Positions 43,816 to 52,714 of a DNA stretch of 64,000 nt are shown piece after piece. Both the position numbers and the translations under genes were made by a program. The DNA comes from Candidatus Tumulicola sp. (lineage in GTDB: Bacteria > Vulcanimicrobiota > Vulcanimicrobiia > Vulcanimicrobiales > Vulcanimicrobiaceae): assembly GCA_036490475.1 (NCBI GenBank), contig DASXDT010000006.1, positions 1 through 64,000 of the forward strand, written 5' to 3'. The notes under the pieces are model-generated. The model saw only the letters and a program-made list of their open reading frames with translations, was not told the origin of the DNA and did not search any database. Numbering within the stretch: the stretch's first letter is position 1; each line of letters opens with the position of its first letter.

Positions 43816-44691
43816 TTAAATGAACACCTTGCGGGGAGCGAGTAGGGCCCCGAGCGTTTCTCCGACGCCTACCAGCGTCCTCGATTCGTCGCGGACGAAG
43901 ACGTGCCGGGACCCAACGCCCGCGGGCAACGGAACCATGCGACCGGCCCGAAAATCGGCCGACTCCCGTAGATCGAGCACGATGGTCGGAAACGGGACGA
44001 TGTTCTCGGGAGCGATCAAGGCGGCCAAGGGGTCGCCTGCGATTGCCTCCATCGTCAGGGCCTCGGACAGCACGAACGGGCCGGAAGCTTCGCGGACGAG
44101 CGATCCCATGTGTGCGGGCAATCCGATCCGCTCGCCGATGTCGCTGCATAGGGTGCGGATGTACGTGCCCTCGCTGCAGGCGATGCGAATGCGCGCGATG
44201 TTGATCGATTCGACCCCGAGCAACTGCAACGAATAGATCGTGATCGTACGGGCTTTCCGCTCGACGACGACGCCCTCGCGCGCGAGCTCGTACAGCCGCT
44301 TTCCGCCGTGATGCAGCGCCGAAAACATCGGCGGCGTTTGCTCGATACGTCCAACGAACGACTCGAGCGCGGCGGGCAGCGCTTGCGCCCAGTTCGCTGG
44401 AACGGGCTGCGACGCGATCGTACGCCCGACTGCGTCCTGCGTGTCGGTCGCGATGCCGGCGACGAAGGTGCACGCGTACGCCTTGCGGCGATCGTCCAAC
44501 AGCGGGATCAGACGTGTCGCTTTCCCGACGGCGATCGGCAACACGCCGGCGGCTTGTGGGTCGAGCGTCCCCAGATGGCCTGCCGGCAGCCGGCGATCGC
44601 CTGAAGCAATTCGCAATATCCGGCGCACACGGCTTACTGCCTGCGTCGACGTCAAGCCGGCCGGTTTAAAAAGATTGATGAAGCCGAGCAT
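43816..44691 (-). CDS. truB: tRNA pseudouridine-55 synthase
   Basis: A 291-residue pseudouridine synthase acting on U55 of tRNAs. The catalytic Asp is in GHLGTLDPQAAGVLPIAVGKATRL, read in part (residues about 40-60). Other conserved pieces are the N-terminal NLFKPAGLTSTQAVSRVR, QTPPMFSALHHGGKRLYELAREG and CSEGTYIRTLCSDIGE. A C-terminal PUA-like extension is present. Confidence 0.95.
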   Translation of the reverse strand: MLGFINLFKPAGLTSTQAVSRVRRILRIASGDRRLPAGHLGTLDPQAAGVLPIAVGKATRLIPLLDDRRKAYACTFVAGIATDTQDAVGRTIASQPVPANWAQALPAALESFVGRIEQTPPMFSALHHGGKRLYELAREGVVVERKARTITIYSLQLLGVESINIARIRIACSEGTYIRTLCSDIGERIGLPAHMGSLVREASGPFVLSEALTMEAIAGDPLAALIAPENIVPFPTIVLDLRESADFRAGRMVPLPAGVGSRHVFVRDESRTLVGVGETLGALLAPRKVFI

Positions 44692-44712
44692 GGTTTCGAA
44701 GACGTCCGCGGA

Positions 44713-44979
44713 CTACAGGGTTCCGCGCAGCTCCTTGCGCAATGCGCCGATCGCTCCAAGCACGGCGCCGGCCGCAACGATCAGGGCGGCCGCTACGCCG
44801 AACGCTAACACGCGCGTTACCGCCCACACGGCGAATAGCGCACCGCCAGCGCCCATCAGAAAATATCCCGATCGCAGCCAGCGCGCCGCCGGAAAGCGGC
44901 TGCCGATGAACCAGCCACCAACTATTCCAAACAGTGCGATGAAGATGCCGGCGCACAACGGCACGGCACCGTGCGTCAC
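44713..44979 (-). CDS. Small integral membrane protein
   Basis: An 88-residue protein with two to three hydrophobic helices (about residues 8-28, 38-58 and 60-80) and a short basic C-terminus. It overlaps the nrnA stop by 4 bp and precedes truB by 21 bp, so it is part of the translation operon. No family recognised; no motif suggests activity. Confidence 0.65.
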   Translation of the reverse strand: MTHGAVPLCAGIFIALFGIVGGWFIGSRFPAARWLRSGYFLMGAGGALFAVWAVTRVLAFGVAAALIVAAGAVLGAIGALRKELRGTL

Positions 44980-45956
44980 AGACCTTCTTCGACCAGCGCC
45001 GCATCGACCGCGGCGAACGCATCTTGGAGCGGGCCGGTGTACGATAGTCCGGAGGCGCGGAAATGACCGCCGCCACCCAACCGCGCGGCCGCAGCTTGCA
45101 CGTTCACGCGTCCGTTCGAGCGCAGGCTAACGCGGATCTCGCCTTCGATCGCTTTGAATAACGCCGACACTTCGACGCCCTCTTGCCCGCGTATCGTGTT
45201 CACGGTGTCCTCGGTATCTTCACCGTCGGCCCCCGTCTGCTCTAGCATCTCGTCGTCGACGTACGAGTAACAATAGCGTCCGTCGTGCGCGAACGTCATG
45301 TTGTCGATGATCCGTCCCAACAGACGCGTTGCGGCAACGCGTTTGCGCAAAAAGACTTCTTCGGTGATCTCTTCTTTATCTGCGCCAAGCCGCATGAGTT
45401 CGGCACCGAGTTCCAACACGTCCGGTAATGTGTTGGAGTGCATGAAACCGCCGGTGTCGGTCATTACCGCGGTAAGAATGCACGTCGCGATATCGGCGTC
45501 TAGCGGGGCACCGAGTTCGCGCAGGATGTGCATCACCGTGCTGCCGGTCGAGCACTCTTTCTCGAGTACATAGTTAAATTTGCCGAACAACGAGTTGCCG
45601 AGGTGATGATCGATGTCCAGCACGTTGTCCCGGTCGATCGCGGGCAAGGATTCGCCCGCCCGTCCACTGTCGCTCATGTCGCAAAACACGAAAAGGGTAT
45701 CGGCCGGCAAATCCTCGGGCAATTTGGACTGAACGCGATCGGCCGCCGGCATGAAACGAAGATTGCGCGGAACCACGCCCTCTTGGAAATAGAGCACGCG
45801 CTTGCCGAGCTTTTCGAGCGCCAGACCCAAGGCGAGCCCTGCGCCTAAGGTGTCGCCGTCCGGCTTCACGTGGCTGACCATCACGAACGTCGAGCGTTTG
45901 CGCAGCTGAGCGACGACTTCGGCGGTCGTCGCCAACCGCGGCGTTTCTTGGATCAT
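44976..45956 (-). CDS. nrnA: Bifunctional oligoribonuclease/PAP phosphatase (DHH family)
   Basis: A 326-residue DHH-DHHA1 phosphoesterase that degrades nano-RNAs and dephosphorylates pAp. Metal-binding motifs are visible: HVKPDGDTLGAGLAL (residues about 27-41), FCDMSDSGR, DIDHHLGNSLFG and TDTGGFMHSNT. The DHHA1 substrate motif is GGGHFRASG near the C-terminus. Located between rbfA and truB, a common order (rbfA-nrnA-truB). Confidence 0.93.
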   Translation of the reverse strand: MIQETPRLATTAEVVAQLRKRSTFVMVSHVKPDGDTLGAGLALGLALEKLGKRVLYFQEGVVPRNLRFMPAADRVQSKLPEDLPADTLFVFCDMSDSGRAGESLPAIDRDNVLDIDHHLGNSLFGKFNYVLEKECSTGSTVMHILRELGAPLDADIATCILTAVMTDTGGFMHSNTLPDVLELGAELMRLGADKEEITEEVFLRKRVAATRLLGRIIDNMTFAHDGRYCYSYVDDEMLEQTGADGEDTEDTVNTIRGQEGVEVSALFKAIEGEIRVSLRSNGRVNVQAAAARLGGGGHFRASGLSYTGPLQDAFAAVDAALVEEGL

Positions 45957-46306
45957 GCTTGGGTCTCGCCCGCCGCTTCGCGCAGCGTTTTTGCCAACGC
46001 GATCGCCCGTTCCGACGACCGGTCTTCAATGAATGTAAGATCCGGCGTGTGCCGGAGTTCGATCTTGCGGCCGAGTTCGCCACGCAGAAACCGGCTGGCG
46101 TGCTGCAGCGCTTCGAGCGACTGCTGCGCCGCGTGCCGGTCACCGATGACCGAAACGAACACCTTGCAGTGTTGCAAGTCGTCGCTCACTTCGGCGCGCG
46201 TCACCGTGACGAACGCCAAGCGCGGATCCTGCAGCGACTGCGAAATCAGGACGCCGAGGATGCGCTGGATCTCGTGATCGATTTTGGCGAGACGCTGCTG
46301 CTTCAC
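45953..46306 (-). CDS. rbfA: Ribosome-binding factor A
   Basis: A 117-residue KH-fold factor for late 30S maturation. Recognisable pieces are the N-terminal RLAKIDHEIQRILGVLISQSL, in part, DPRLAFVTVTRAEVSDDLQHCKVFVSV, in part, and RHTPDLTFIEDRS. It overlaps infB upstream and nrnA downstream by 4 bp each. Confidence 0.94.
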   Translation of the reverse strand: MKQQRLAKIDHEIQRILGVLISQSLQDPRLAFVTVTRAEVSDDLQHCKVFVSVIGDRHAAQQSLEALQHASRFLRGELGRKIELRHTPDLTFIEDRSSERAIALAKTLREAAGETQA

Positions 46307-49116
46307 GCGCGCACCAACTCGGCTGCGACCTTCTCGATCGTAAACGCTTCGATGACGTCGCCTTCTTTAAGGTCTTGGAACTTGGCGATCTGAATGCCGC
46401 ATTCGAACCCTTCGGCCACTTCGCGCACGTCTTCTTTAAAGCGACGCAACGACTCGACCTCACCGTCGAACACGACGACACTATCGCGAACGACGCGGGC
46501 CTTGTTGTTACGACCGATCTTACCGCTGGTGACGTAACAGCCGACGATCGTTCCAACTTTGCTGACCTTGAAGACTTGGCGCACTTCGGCCCGGCCCAGC
46601 GCGACCTCGCGCTCGATCGGCGCGAGCAAACCGCGCATCGCCTTTTTGAGGTCTTCTTCGATTTCGTAGATGACTTGGTAGAAGCGCAAATCGACGCCTT
46701 CGTTTTCGGCCAACCGGCGCGCCGTTTCGTCGGGCCGGATATTGAAGCCGATGAGGACGGCGTTTGAGGCGCTCGCCAGGTTGACGTCGTTGGGCGAAAT
46801 CGCACCGACGCCGCCGTGGATGACGCGGATGTCGACGTTGTCGGTCGATAGCGATTCCATGCGCGAGCGCAGGGCTTCGAGCGACCCTTGTCCGTCGGCC
46901 TTGATGATCAAGTTGAGGGTCTTCTTGCCCTCGGTCGGCATGCTCATGAACGTTTCGAGCGAGACGCGCTGCGAACCGGTTGCCGCCATACGGACGTCGC
47001 GACGGCGCGTCGCCCGTTTTTCGGCGGTTTCGCGCGCGACGCGTTCGTCGCTAACGACCGAGAGCGAATCGCCGGCTGCCGGTACGTCGGACAAACCCAT
47101 GATCTCGACCGGAACCGAAGGTCCGGCTTTCTTGACTTGTTTACCCTTGTCGTCGATGAGCGCGCGGACTTTGCCAAACGTTCCGCCCGCGACGATGATG
47201 TCGCCGACGCGTAACGTTCCATTTTGCACGAGCACGGTTGCAACCGCACCGCGTCCGCGGTGGAGCGCGGATTCGATCACGATGCCGGTCGCGCGGCGAT
47301 TACGGTTGGCTTTGAGATCGCGGATATCGGCTTCCAACAGCACCGTGTCGAGCAAGCCGGCGATGCCGTCGCCGGTACGCGCCGAGACGGGCACCATTTC
47401 GATCGTGCCGCCCCAGTCGACCGGCTGCAGCCCCTGTTCGGCCAACTGCTGCTTGACGCGGTCGGGTTGCGCATCGGGCTTATCCATTTTATTGATCGCC
47501 ACGACGATCGGAACTCCGGCCGCCTTGACGTGCGCGATGGCTTCGCGCGTTTGCGGCATCACACCGTCGTCGGCCGCGACGACGAGAATCGCCACGTCGG
47601 TGACTTTGGCGCCGCGGGCTCGCATCGCCGTAAACGCTTCGTGGCCGGGCGTATCGATAAACGTGATCTTGCGATCGTTGCGCTCGACGGTATACGCACC
47701 GATTTTTTGCGTGATACCGCCGGCCTCGCCGCCCGCCACGTCGGCTTGGCGGATCTTGTCGAGCAACGACGTCTTGCCGTGATCGACGTGTCCCAGAACG
47801 GTGACGACCGGCGCACGCGGCGTCATCATTTCGGGTTTGTCTTCTTCTTGCTCGACTTTGACTTCTTCGCCGGCTTCCTTGACGACGGCATTGAACCCGA
47901 ACTTTTTCGCGACCGTGATTGCGACGTCGCTTGGGATGTTCTGGTTGATGGTCGCCATCGTGCCCACGCGGATGAGCTCGGTGATCACATCCTTGACCGG
48001 GACGATCATCGAGGTCGCAAGTTCTTGCACCGTGAGCAAGTCGGGAATTTCGATCGCCTCGAGGGAGCGCGCCGGCGAGGTGACGGCGGAGTGGTCGCCC
48101 TTCTTCTTGCGCTGACGCTCTTTTTCGAGCAGCAGTTCGGTTTCGCGATCTTTCTTTGCGGCGGCTTTGTCCTGATGCGACCGCACGCGATCGCCGGGAC
48201 GACTGCCGCCGGCCGACGGTGCGGGCGTTTGGTCGGTTGCGCCTGGAGCGGCGCCCGGACGCGCGAACGGGGTGGCAGCAGGACGCTGGGCCGGCGCGAG
48301 CGGCCGGAACGGACCGTTACCGGCATGCCGGCGTCCCGGAGCGGTGGCCGGCGCTTGACCGGCGGGCCTCGCGACGAACGCTCCCGGTTTACCCGGAGGG
48401 GCCGTTGGCAGCGATTGGCCGGGTCGAGGTGCCACGCCGGGACGGCCGGGTAAACCGGTTTGCGGGCCGGGTGATGCGGATGCAGTGGTCGTTGGCGGCG
48501 GCGGAGCCTGGCGCCGGACAATCGATTGCTGGCCGGCCGGAACCGGGCGCAATTGCGGGATCGGCTCGTGCGCCGGCGGTTTAATCGGGCGGCGGACGGG
48601 TGCCGTAGGCGTCTCCTGCACGTCCGACGGCGGCCCGGCAGGAGCGGTTTGCTCGACGGGTGCGCTAGCTGCAATCAGCGGAGCAGTAGGAGCCTCAACC
48701 TCGGCAACTGCGGGCGGCGGCGCAACAGCCTCGCCGGCCGGCGGCTGCGTTGCTGCAGGCCGGGCCGGACGAGGGGCGGGTCCAGTGACCGGACGCAGAC
48801 GCGGAACGGGTGCATCGACCGGCGCGCTCGGTGCGGGCTTGGGCGGGACCGCGGTCGCAGCCGCTTGGGACGGCGCCGGCGGCGAGACGGTCGCCGCGCC
48901 AGCCGCCGGAACGGATGGCGCCGGCGATACCGGCTTCGGGTTGGATTTGAGCAGCACGCTGCGTACCAGATCTGCGATCTGATCGGGCACCACGCTCAAC
49001 TGATTTTTTGCTTCGAAGACGCCGCCCAGCCGCTCGTTGAACAGCGTGACCAGCTCTTTCGATGAGAGCCCGAGCTCCTTCGCGAGCTCGAAGATCCGTA
49101 CTTTTGCCGTAGCCAA
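46303..49116 (-). CDS. infB: Translation initiation factor IF-2
   Basis: A 937-residue IF-2 starting at TTG behind AAGGAG. The N-terminal IF2N domain (VRIFELAKELGLSSKELV) is followed by a roughly 270-residue Pro/Ala-rich linker, a basic coiled segment, a second IF2N domain and the GTPase domain from about residue 440 (GHVDHGKTS, DTPGHEAF, NKMDKPD). Domains II-IV follow, with the fMet-tRNA-binding C-terminus. The long low-complexity linker is the main length difference from shorter IF-2 forms. Confidence 0.97.
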   Translation of the reverse strand: MATAKVRIFELAKELGLSSKELVTLFNERLGGVFEAKNQLSVVPDQIADLVRSVLLKSNPKPVSPAPSVPAAGAATVSPPAPSQAAATAVPPKPAPSAPVDAPVPRLRPVTGPAPRPARPAATQPPAGEAVAPPPAVAEVEAPTAPLIAASAPVEQTAPAGPPSDVQETPTAPVRRPIKPPAHEPIPQLRPVPAGQQSIVRRQAPPPPTTTASASPGPQTGLPGRPGVAPRPGQSLPTAPPGKPGAFVARPAGQAPATAPGRRHAGNGPFRPLAPAQRPAATPFARPGAAPGATDQTPAPSAGGSRPGDRVRSHQDKAAAKKDRETELLLEKERQRKKKGDHSAVTSPARSLEAIEIPDLLTVQELATSMIVPVKDVITELIRVGTMATINQNIPSDVAITVAKKFGFNAVVKEAGEEVKVEQEEDKPEMMTPRAPVVTVLGHVDHGKTSLLDKIRQADVAGGEAGGITQKIGAYTVERNDRKITFIDTPGHEAFTAMRARGAKVTDVAILVVAADDGVMPQTREAIAHVKAAGVPIVVAINKMDKPDAQPDRVKQQLAEQGLQPVDWGGTIEMVPVSARTGDGIAGLLDTVLLEADIRDLKANRNRRATGIVIESALHRGRGAVATVLVQNGTLRVGDIIVAGGTFGKVRALIDDKGKQVKKAGPSVPVEIMGLSDVPAAGDSLSVVSDERVARETAEKRATRRRDVRMAATGSQRVSLETFMSMPTEGKKTLNLIIKADGQGSLEALRSRMESLSTDNVDIRVIHGGVGAISPNDVNLASASNAVLIGFNIRPDETARRLAENEGVDLRFYQVIYEIEEDLKKAMRGLLAPIEREVALGRAEVRQVFKVSKVGTIVGCYVTSGKIGRNNKARVVRDSVVVFDGEVESLRRFKEDVREVAEGFECGIQIAKFQDLKEGDVIEAFTIEKVAAELVRA

Positions 49117-49235
49117 AACTCCTTACAACATGGGTCGTCCCGACTACGGACGCGCCCATTACGCGCTCAAATGCCGTCCCTCATCGCGCTAGCGCGCATG
49201 GTGGTCGACGGGGTCGATCGTGACACGAGGTTTCA

Positions 49236-49472
49236 TCATGATCCGCTCACTAGGCTATCATATTCGGCCGCGGCGACCGAAAGACCCGGGTAACGTTTAT
49301 TCTTTGCCGTTCGCGTGCCGCACGCGCTCGAGCAGAGGTAGGCGCCGCGGCCAGGCTGCCGTGGCACGTGGTGCGGATCCGCCGACCATGCGGTCCCCCG
49401 GCGAACGAACCGCTGCAGTGCTTGCTGCGGGTAGCGTTTGCGACAACCCACGCACTGCCGAACCGGCTGCAC
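49236..49472 (-). CDS. ylxR: YlxR family RNA-binding protein
   Basis: A 78-residue basic protein of the YlxR (DUF448) family: [20 protein letters not shown] at the start and the signature [12 protein letters not shown] around residues 42-53. It sits between nusA (6 bp after its stop) and infB, the position usual for ylxR in the nusA-infB operon. Confidence 0.9.
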   Translation of the reverse strand: MQPVRQCVGCRKRYPQQALQRFVRRGTAWSADPHHVPRQPGRGAYLCSSACGTRTAKNKRYPGLSVAAAEYDSLVSGS

Positions 49473-49478
49473 CAGCCG

Positions 49479-50702
49479 CTACGATCCTTCTTCCGGTCCA
49501 AGACGCTCGCGGCGGAACTCCTCGAGCTTCCGGATGAGATCCGCGTCGATATCGACACCATCGCTGTCGTCGGCTGCCGCTACCGGTTCCGAAGCCTCGG
49601 CAGGCGTTTCGTCGGCGGTGCGCTCGGCGCGTTCGACCAGATATCGATCGCGCGCTTCAGCGGATTCGCTTTCGCTGGCGATGTCGAGGCGCCAGCCGGT
49701 CAATCTTGCCGCGAGGCGCACGTTTTGCCCATCGCGTCCGATCGCCAACGAGAGTTGGTAATCGGGCACGATGACGAGCGCGACGCCATCGTCTTCAAAC
49801 AACTCGACTTCGACGACTTTGGCCGGCGCCAGCGCCTTCATGATGAACGAATCGTGATCGCTCGAATACGGAATAACGTCGATCTTCTCGCCACGTAAGT
49901 TATCGGTAACGTTCGCAATGCGGCTCGACTTCGGACCTAAGCATGCTCCGACGGGATCGACTTCTGGACGGTTGCTTTTCACGGCGACCTTCGAACGGCT
50001 ACCGGCTTCGCGTGCGATGGCCATGATCTCGACGGTGCCGTCGGCGATCTCCGGAACCTCGAGCTCCATCAATCGCTGCACCAATCCCTCGGCGGTGCGC
50101 GACAGAATAACTTGCGGTCCTCGCGGCGAACGTTTGACGTCGAGCACGTACGCGCGGATAAAATCGTTGATGCGATACGACTCGCCGGGAACTTGCTCGT
50201 CGAGGTACATGACCGCTTCGTCGCGGCCTTCCAGCGTAATGAACATGTTGCGCTGCTCGTAGCGTTGGATCGTTCCGGTCACCAAATCGTTGAGCTTACG
50301 AACGTATTTGTTGTAGACCGTATCGCGTTCGGCTTCGCGAATGCGCTGTACGATGACTTGCTTGGCGGTCTGCGCGGCGATTCGTCCGAAATCTTTCGGC
50401 GTCACTTCTTCGTCGAAGAAATCACCGGACTGGTACGGTTCGCCGGCTTCGCGAACGGAGATCTCGAGTTTGGCATCGGCGACTTCGTCGACGATCGTCC
50501 TCCGGTGATACACCTTGTAGGCGCCGCTTTGGCGGTCGACGACCACGATCGCGTTCGATTCGCTGCCGAAATGCCGCTTGTACGCGGTCAGCAACGCTGC
50601 TTCCAGCGCTTCGAGCAGCATCTCGAAGGCGATGTTTCGGTCCTTCGCAATCGAGTGCAGGACGTCGATCAAGCGTTCTTCGGGGATCGTTTCAGTCGGC
50701 AT
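49479..50702 (-). CDS. nusA: Transcription termination/antitermination protein NusA
   Basis: A 407-residue NusA: an N-terminal RNA-polymerase-binding domain (about residues 1-130, with the [15 protein letters not shown] helix), an S1 domain (about 135-200), and two KH domains ([29 protein letters not shown], read in part, and [19 protein letters not shown]). A 50-residue acidic tail replaces the C-terminal repeats of E. coli NusA. The ATG at 50702 overlaps rimP by 11 bp. Confidence 0.95.
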   Translation of the reverse strand: MPTETIPEERLIDVLHSIAKDRNIAFEMLLEALEAALLTAYKRHFGSESNAIVVVDRQSGAYKVYHRRTIVDEVADAKLEISVREAGEPYQSGDFFDEEVTPKDFGRIAAQTAKQVIVQRIREAERDTVYNKYVRKLNDLVTGTIQRYEQRNMFITLEGRDEAVMYLDEQVPGESYRINDFIRAYVLDVKRSPRGPQVILSRTAEGLVQRLMELEVPEIADGTVEIMAIAREAGSRSKVAVKSNRPEVDPVGACLGPKSSRIANVTDNLRGEKIDVIPYSSDHDSFIMKALAPAKVVEVELFEDDGVALVIVPDYQLSLAIGRDGQNVRLAARLTGWRLDIASESESAEARDRYLVERAERTADETPAEASEPVAAADDSDGVDIDADLIRKLEEFRRERLGPEEGS

Positions 50703-51240
50703 GTAATTTCTTTCGTTCGCGTTTGGCGCGCTGCAAGTCGGCGCGGGGATCGTATTCGAGGTTGGCGTTGCGGATGGCCGCAAAAGGTACGGGCAGTTCG
50801 CCGCTATCGGTGAGTAACAACACCGACTCGCCGCGAAGACCGGCTAGCGTGCCGCGATGCGTCTTGCTGCCGTTGACGGTCAGCGACGTCACGATCTTGG
50901 CGCGTTGTCCGGCGAATCGTTCGTAGTCGGCCGGACGCAGCAGCGGACGATCGAGCCCAGCGGATTCGACTTCGAGAGCGTACGGAATGTCGAGGGCCTC
51001 CAACGAGCCGTTCAAACGCGCAGCGACTCGCTCGCACAGCGCAATGTCGACGCCGCCTGGCCGATCGATGGTCACTGCGAACGACGTCAAGCGCTGCGTC
51101 GTACGAGCCCGCCGTGCCACGATTTCCAACATCGGAAATGCTTGCCCGTCGTGCGCGATCGCGTCGAGTTCCCGTTCGAATGCCGTTTGTAATTCGCTTC
51201 CCACGCTGTCCTGAAATAACGAAGCGCGGGACGTGCCCAC
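50692..51240 (-). CDS. rimP: Ribosome maturation factor RimP
   Basis: A 182-residue protein for 30S assembly. The GTG start follows AGGAAAGC. The RimP core is visible: FAVTIDRPGGVDIALCERVAARL, in part, ALEVESAGLDRPLLRPADYERF, in part, followed by the C-terminal SH3-like barrel (THRGTLAGLRGESVLLLTDSG). First gene of the rimP-nusA-ylxR-infB operon. Confidence 0.92.
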   Translation of the reverse strand: MGTSRASLFQDSVGSELQTAFERELDAIAHDGQAFPMLEIVARRARTTQRLTSFAVTIDRPGGVDIALCERVAARLNGSLEALDIPYALEVESAGLDRPLLRPADYERFAGQRAKIVTSLTVNGSKTHRGTLAGLRGESVLLLTDSGELPVPFAAIRNANLEYDPRADLQRAKRERKKLHAD

Positions 51241-51297
51241 GCTTTCCTACTGCTTGACCATATCATACCCAAAAGGGTTTCGGGTCGCAAGCCCGCC

Positions 51298-52647
51298 TTA
51301 TGGCGCTTGCTCTTTGGTGTAGGGTTCGAGCAATCGCCCTTCGCACGCCACGGTAACGATGCCCTCGACGATCGGCGGGAGCGTTCCGCGCCCGGACGCG
51401 CCGCCCACGGCGGCCTGAGTGCCGTTCGGAGGCGCGAAATCGCCGGCATGATAGGCCACGGCGTTGAGCGGATAGCGCACCAGCCAGCCGGTGCACATCG
51501 TTGTCGGCCCCGATTTGTGCGCCGCCGTGACCCACATCTCGACCAATCCCTCGGAAGAACCGCCACCGCTCGACCGGTAGATGTACTTCGTTTCGGCCAG
51601 CACCTCCGGCGGCGGGGTCGGGCGCAGCGAGCCGTGCAACGAGATTTGCGGCGTGAACTGCTTGGATTGCGGATGCACCGGACCCGACGGCAGCAGGGCG
51701 CGGAGGCGAGAGTTGATGTCGGGCACGGGTGCCCGCGTCTTTTGCGGCTTCGGCTCCGGAGCCGGTGACGGCGTGGGCGCGATCTCGACCGGCCGGCGCG
51801 GTGCCGGTACCGTCTTGGCGCCCGTGCCGGGGCGCGGTCCGGGCGATCCGACACCCTTCGGCCCGGGACTAGGGGCGGTGCCCGCGGTCTTGGCGACGAT
51901 GGCGGCGGCGCTGGGTCCCGGGGACGGCACCCCCGCATGCGGGGCCGGGCTGGGCGAGCTATGCTCGGCCGGCGCCGCACTCGGCTGCGGCCGGGCGGTC
52001 GCACGAGCAACGGCAGCAGCGGTCGGCACCGCGGTCGCTCGCTGTGACGGGGCCGGGCTGGGCCGCTCGGTCGGAGCAGAGGTCGGGGACGGCGGCTTCG
52101 GCGAGCGGCTCGGAACCGGACGTGCGCTTGGAACGGGTGAAGGCGCCGCGCTCGGCTGACGAACGGACACGACGACCGGTCCGATCGTCGGAACCGGGAT
52201 GGGGGCCGCGGGAGCCGCCTCCTGGGGCTGCACTTCGTAGACGTTTTCGGTGGGTTGCGGCTGCGGCTGAACGTGCTGCTGCGGCACCGGGCGGGGATTC
52301 GGCGGCGCCTTACGGTCTTGTTTGGCCAGCTCGTGCCGGTTTTGCGGAAGGCGCTGCGTTTGCGGCTGCGTTATCGGCGCGTGCTGCAGCGGCGCAACGC
52401 GCGTGACGTGCGGCGGCACGGGAACGGCGAGCGCGACTTCTTTACGGCTGGCCGTCACGGCGGGCACGCGCTGCTCGACGGTAACGATCGTACCGCCTTC
52501 AACGTTCTCGGTCGCGCCTTCTTGCGACGAGCTTGCGATCACGCTCACGAGCAACAGCGCCAGCAGCGCATGTAAAACGATCGATCCAATCGTGCCGGCG
52601 GCCAGGCGCTCGCGATAGCGCGGATCTCGCGGATCGCGTTCGAACAT
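51298..52647 (-). CDS. TonB-like proline-rich envelope protein
   Basis: A 449-residue protein with TonB topology: a short cytoplasmic N-terminus, one membrane helix (about residues 18-39, TIGSIVLHALLALLLVSVIA), then about 250 residues dominated by Pro, Ala, Ser and Gln that could span the periplasm. A globular C-terminal region of about 130 residues has KYIYRSSGGGSSEGLVEMWV and two cysteines (TTMCTGWLV, VTVACEGRLL). This end does not carry the classic TonB YP motif. No exbB/exbD or receptor gene is adjacent. Could energise transport or act as a structural tether. Confidence 0.6.
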   Translation of the reverse strand: MFERDPRDPRYRERLAAGTIGSIVLHALLALLLVSVIASSSQEGATENVEGGTIVTVEQRVPAVTASRKEVALAVPVPPHVTRVAPLQHAPITQPQTQRLPQNRHELAKQDRKAPPNPRPVPQQHVQPQPQPTENVYEVQPQEAAPAAPIPVPTIGPVVVSVRQPSAAPSPVPSARPVPSRSPKPPSPTSAPTERPSPAPSQRATAVPTAAAVARATARPQPSAAPAEHSSPSPAPHAGVPSPGPSAAAIVAKTAGTAPSPGPKGVGSPGPRPGTGAKTVPAPRRPVEIAPTPSPAPEPKPQKTRAPVPDINSRLRALLPSGPVHPQSKQFTPQISLHGSLRPTPPPEVLAETKYIYRSSGGGSSEGLVEMWVTAAHKSGPTTMCTGWLVRYPLNAVAYHAGDFAPPNGTQAAVGGASGRGTLPPIVEGIVTVACEGRLLEPYTKEQAP

Positions 52648-52714
52648 TAGCGGCCTTTACTTGCGCTTAACTCTTCGCAGGAGCCTGCCTTCCCGCGCGC
52701 AAGGCAACGCCCCC

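Noticed and set aside
47224-48453. Long plus-strand frame (409 codons) opposite infB
   Set aside because: It is antisense to the well-supported IF-2 gene; high-GC codon structure commonly opens such shadow frames, and the translation shows no family motif.
49185-49196. CGCGCTAGCGCG palindrome between ylxR and infB as a terminator
   Set aside because: Short, no T-run, and GC-rich palindromes are common at this base composition; infB has its own good Shine-Dalgarno in what should be one operon.
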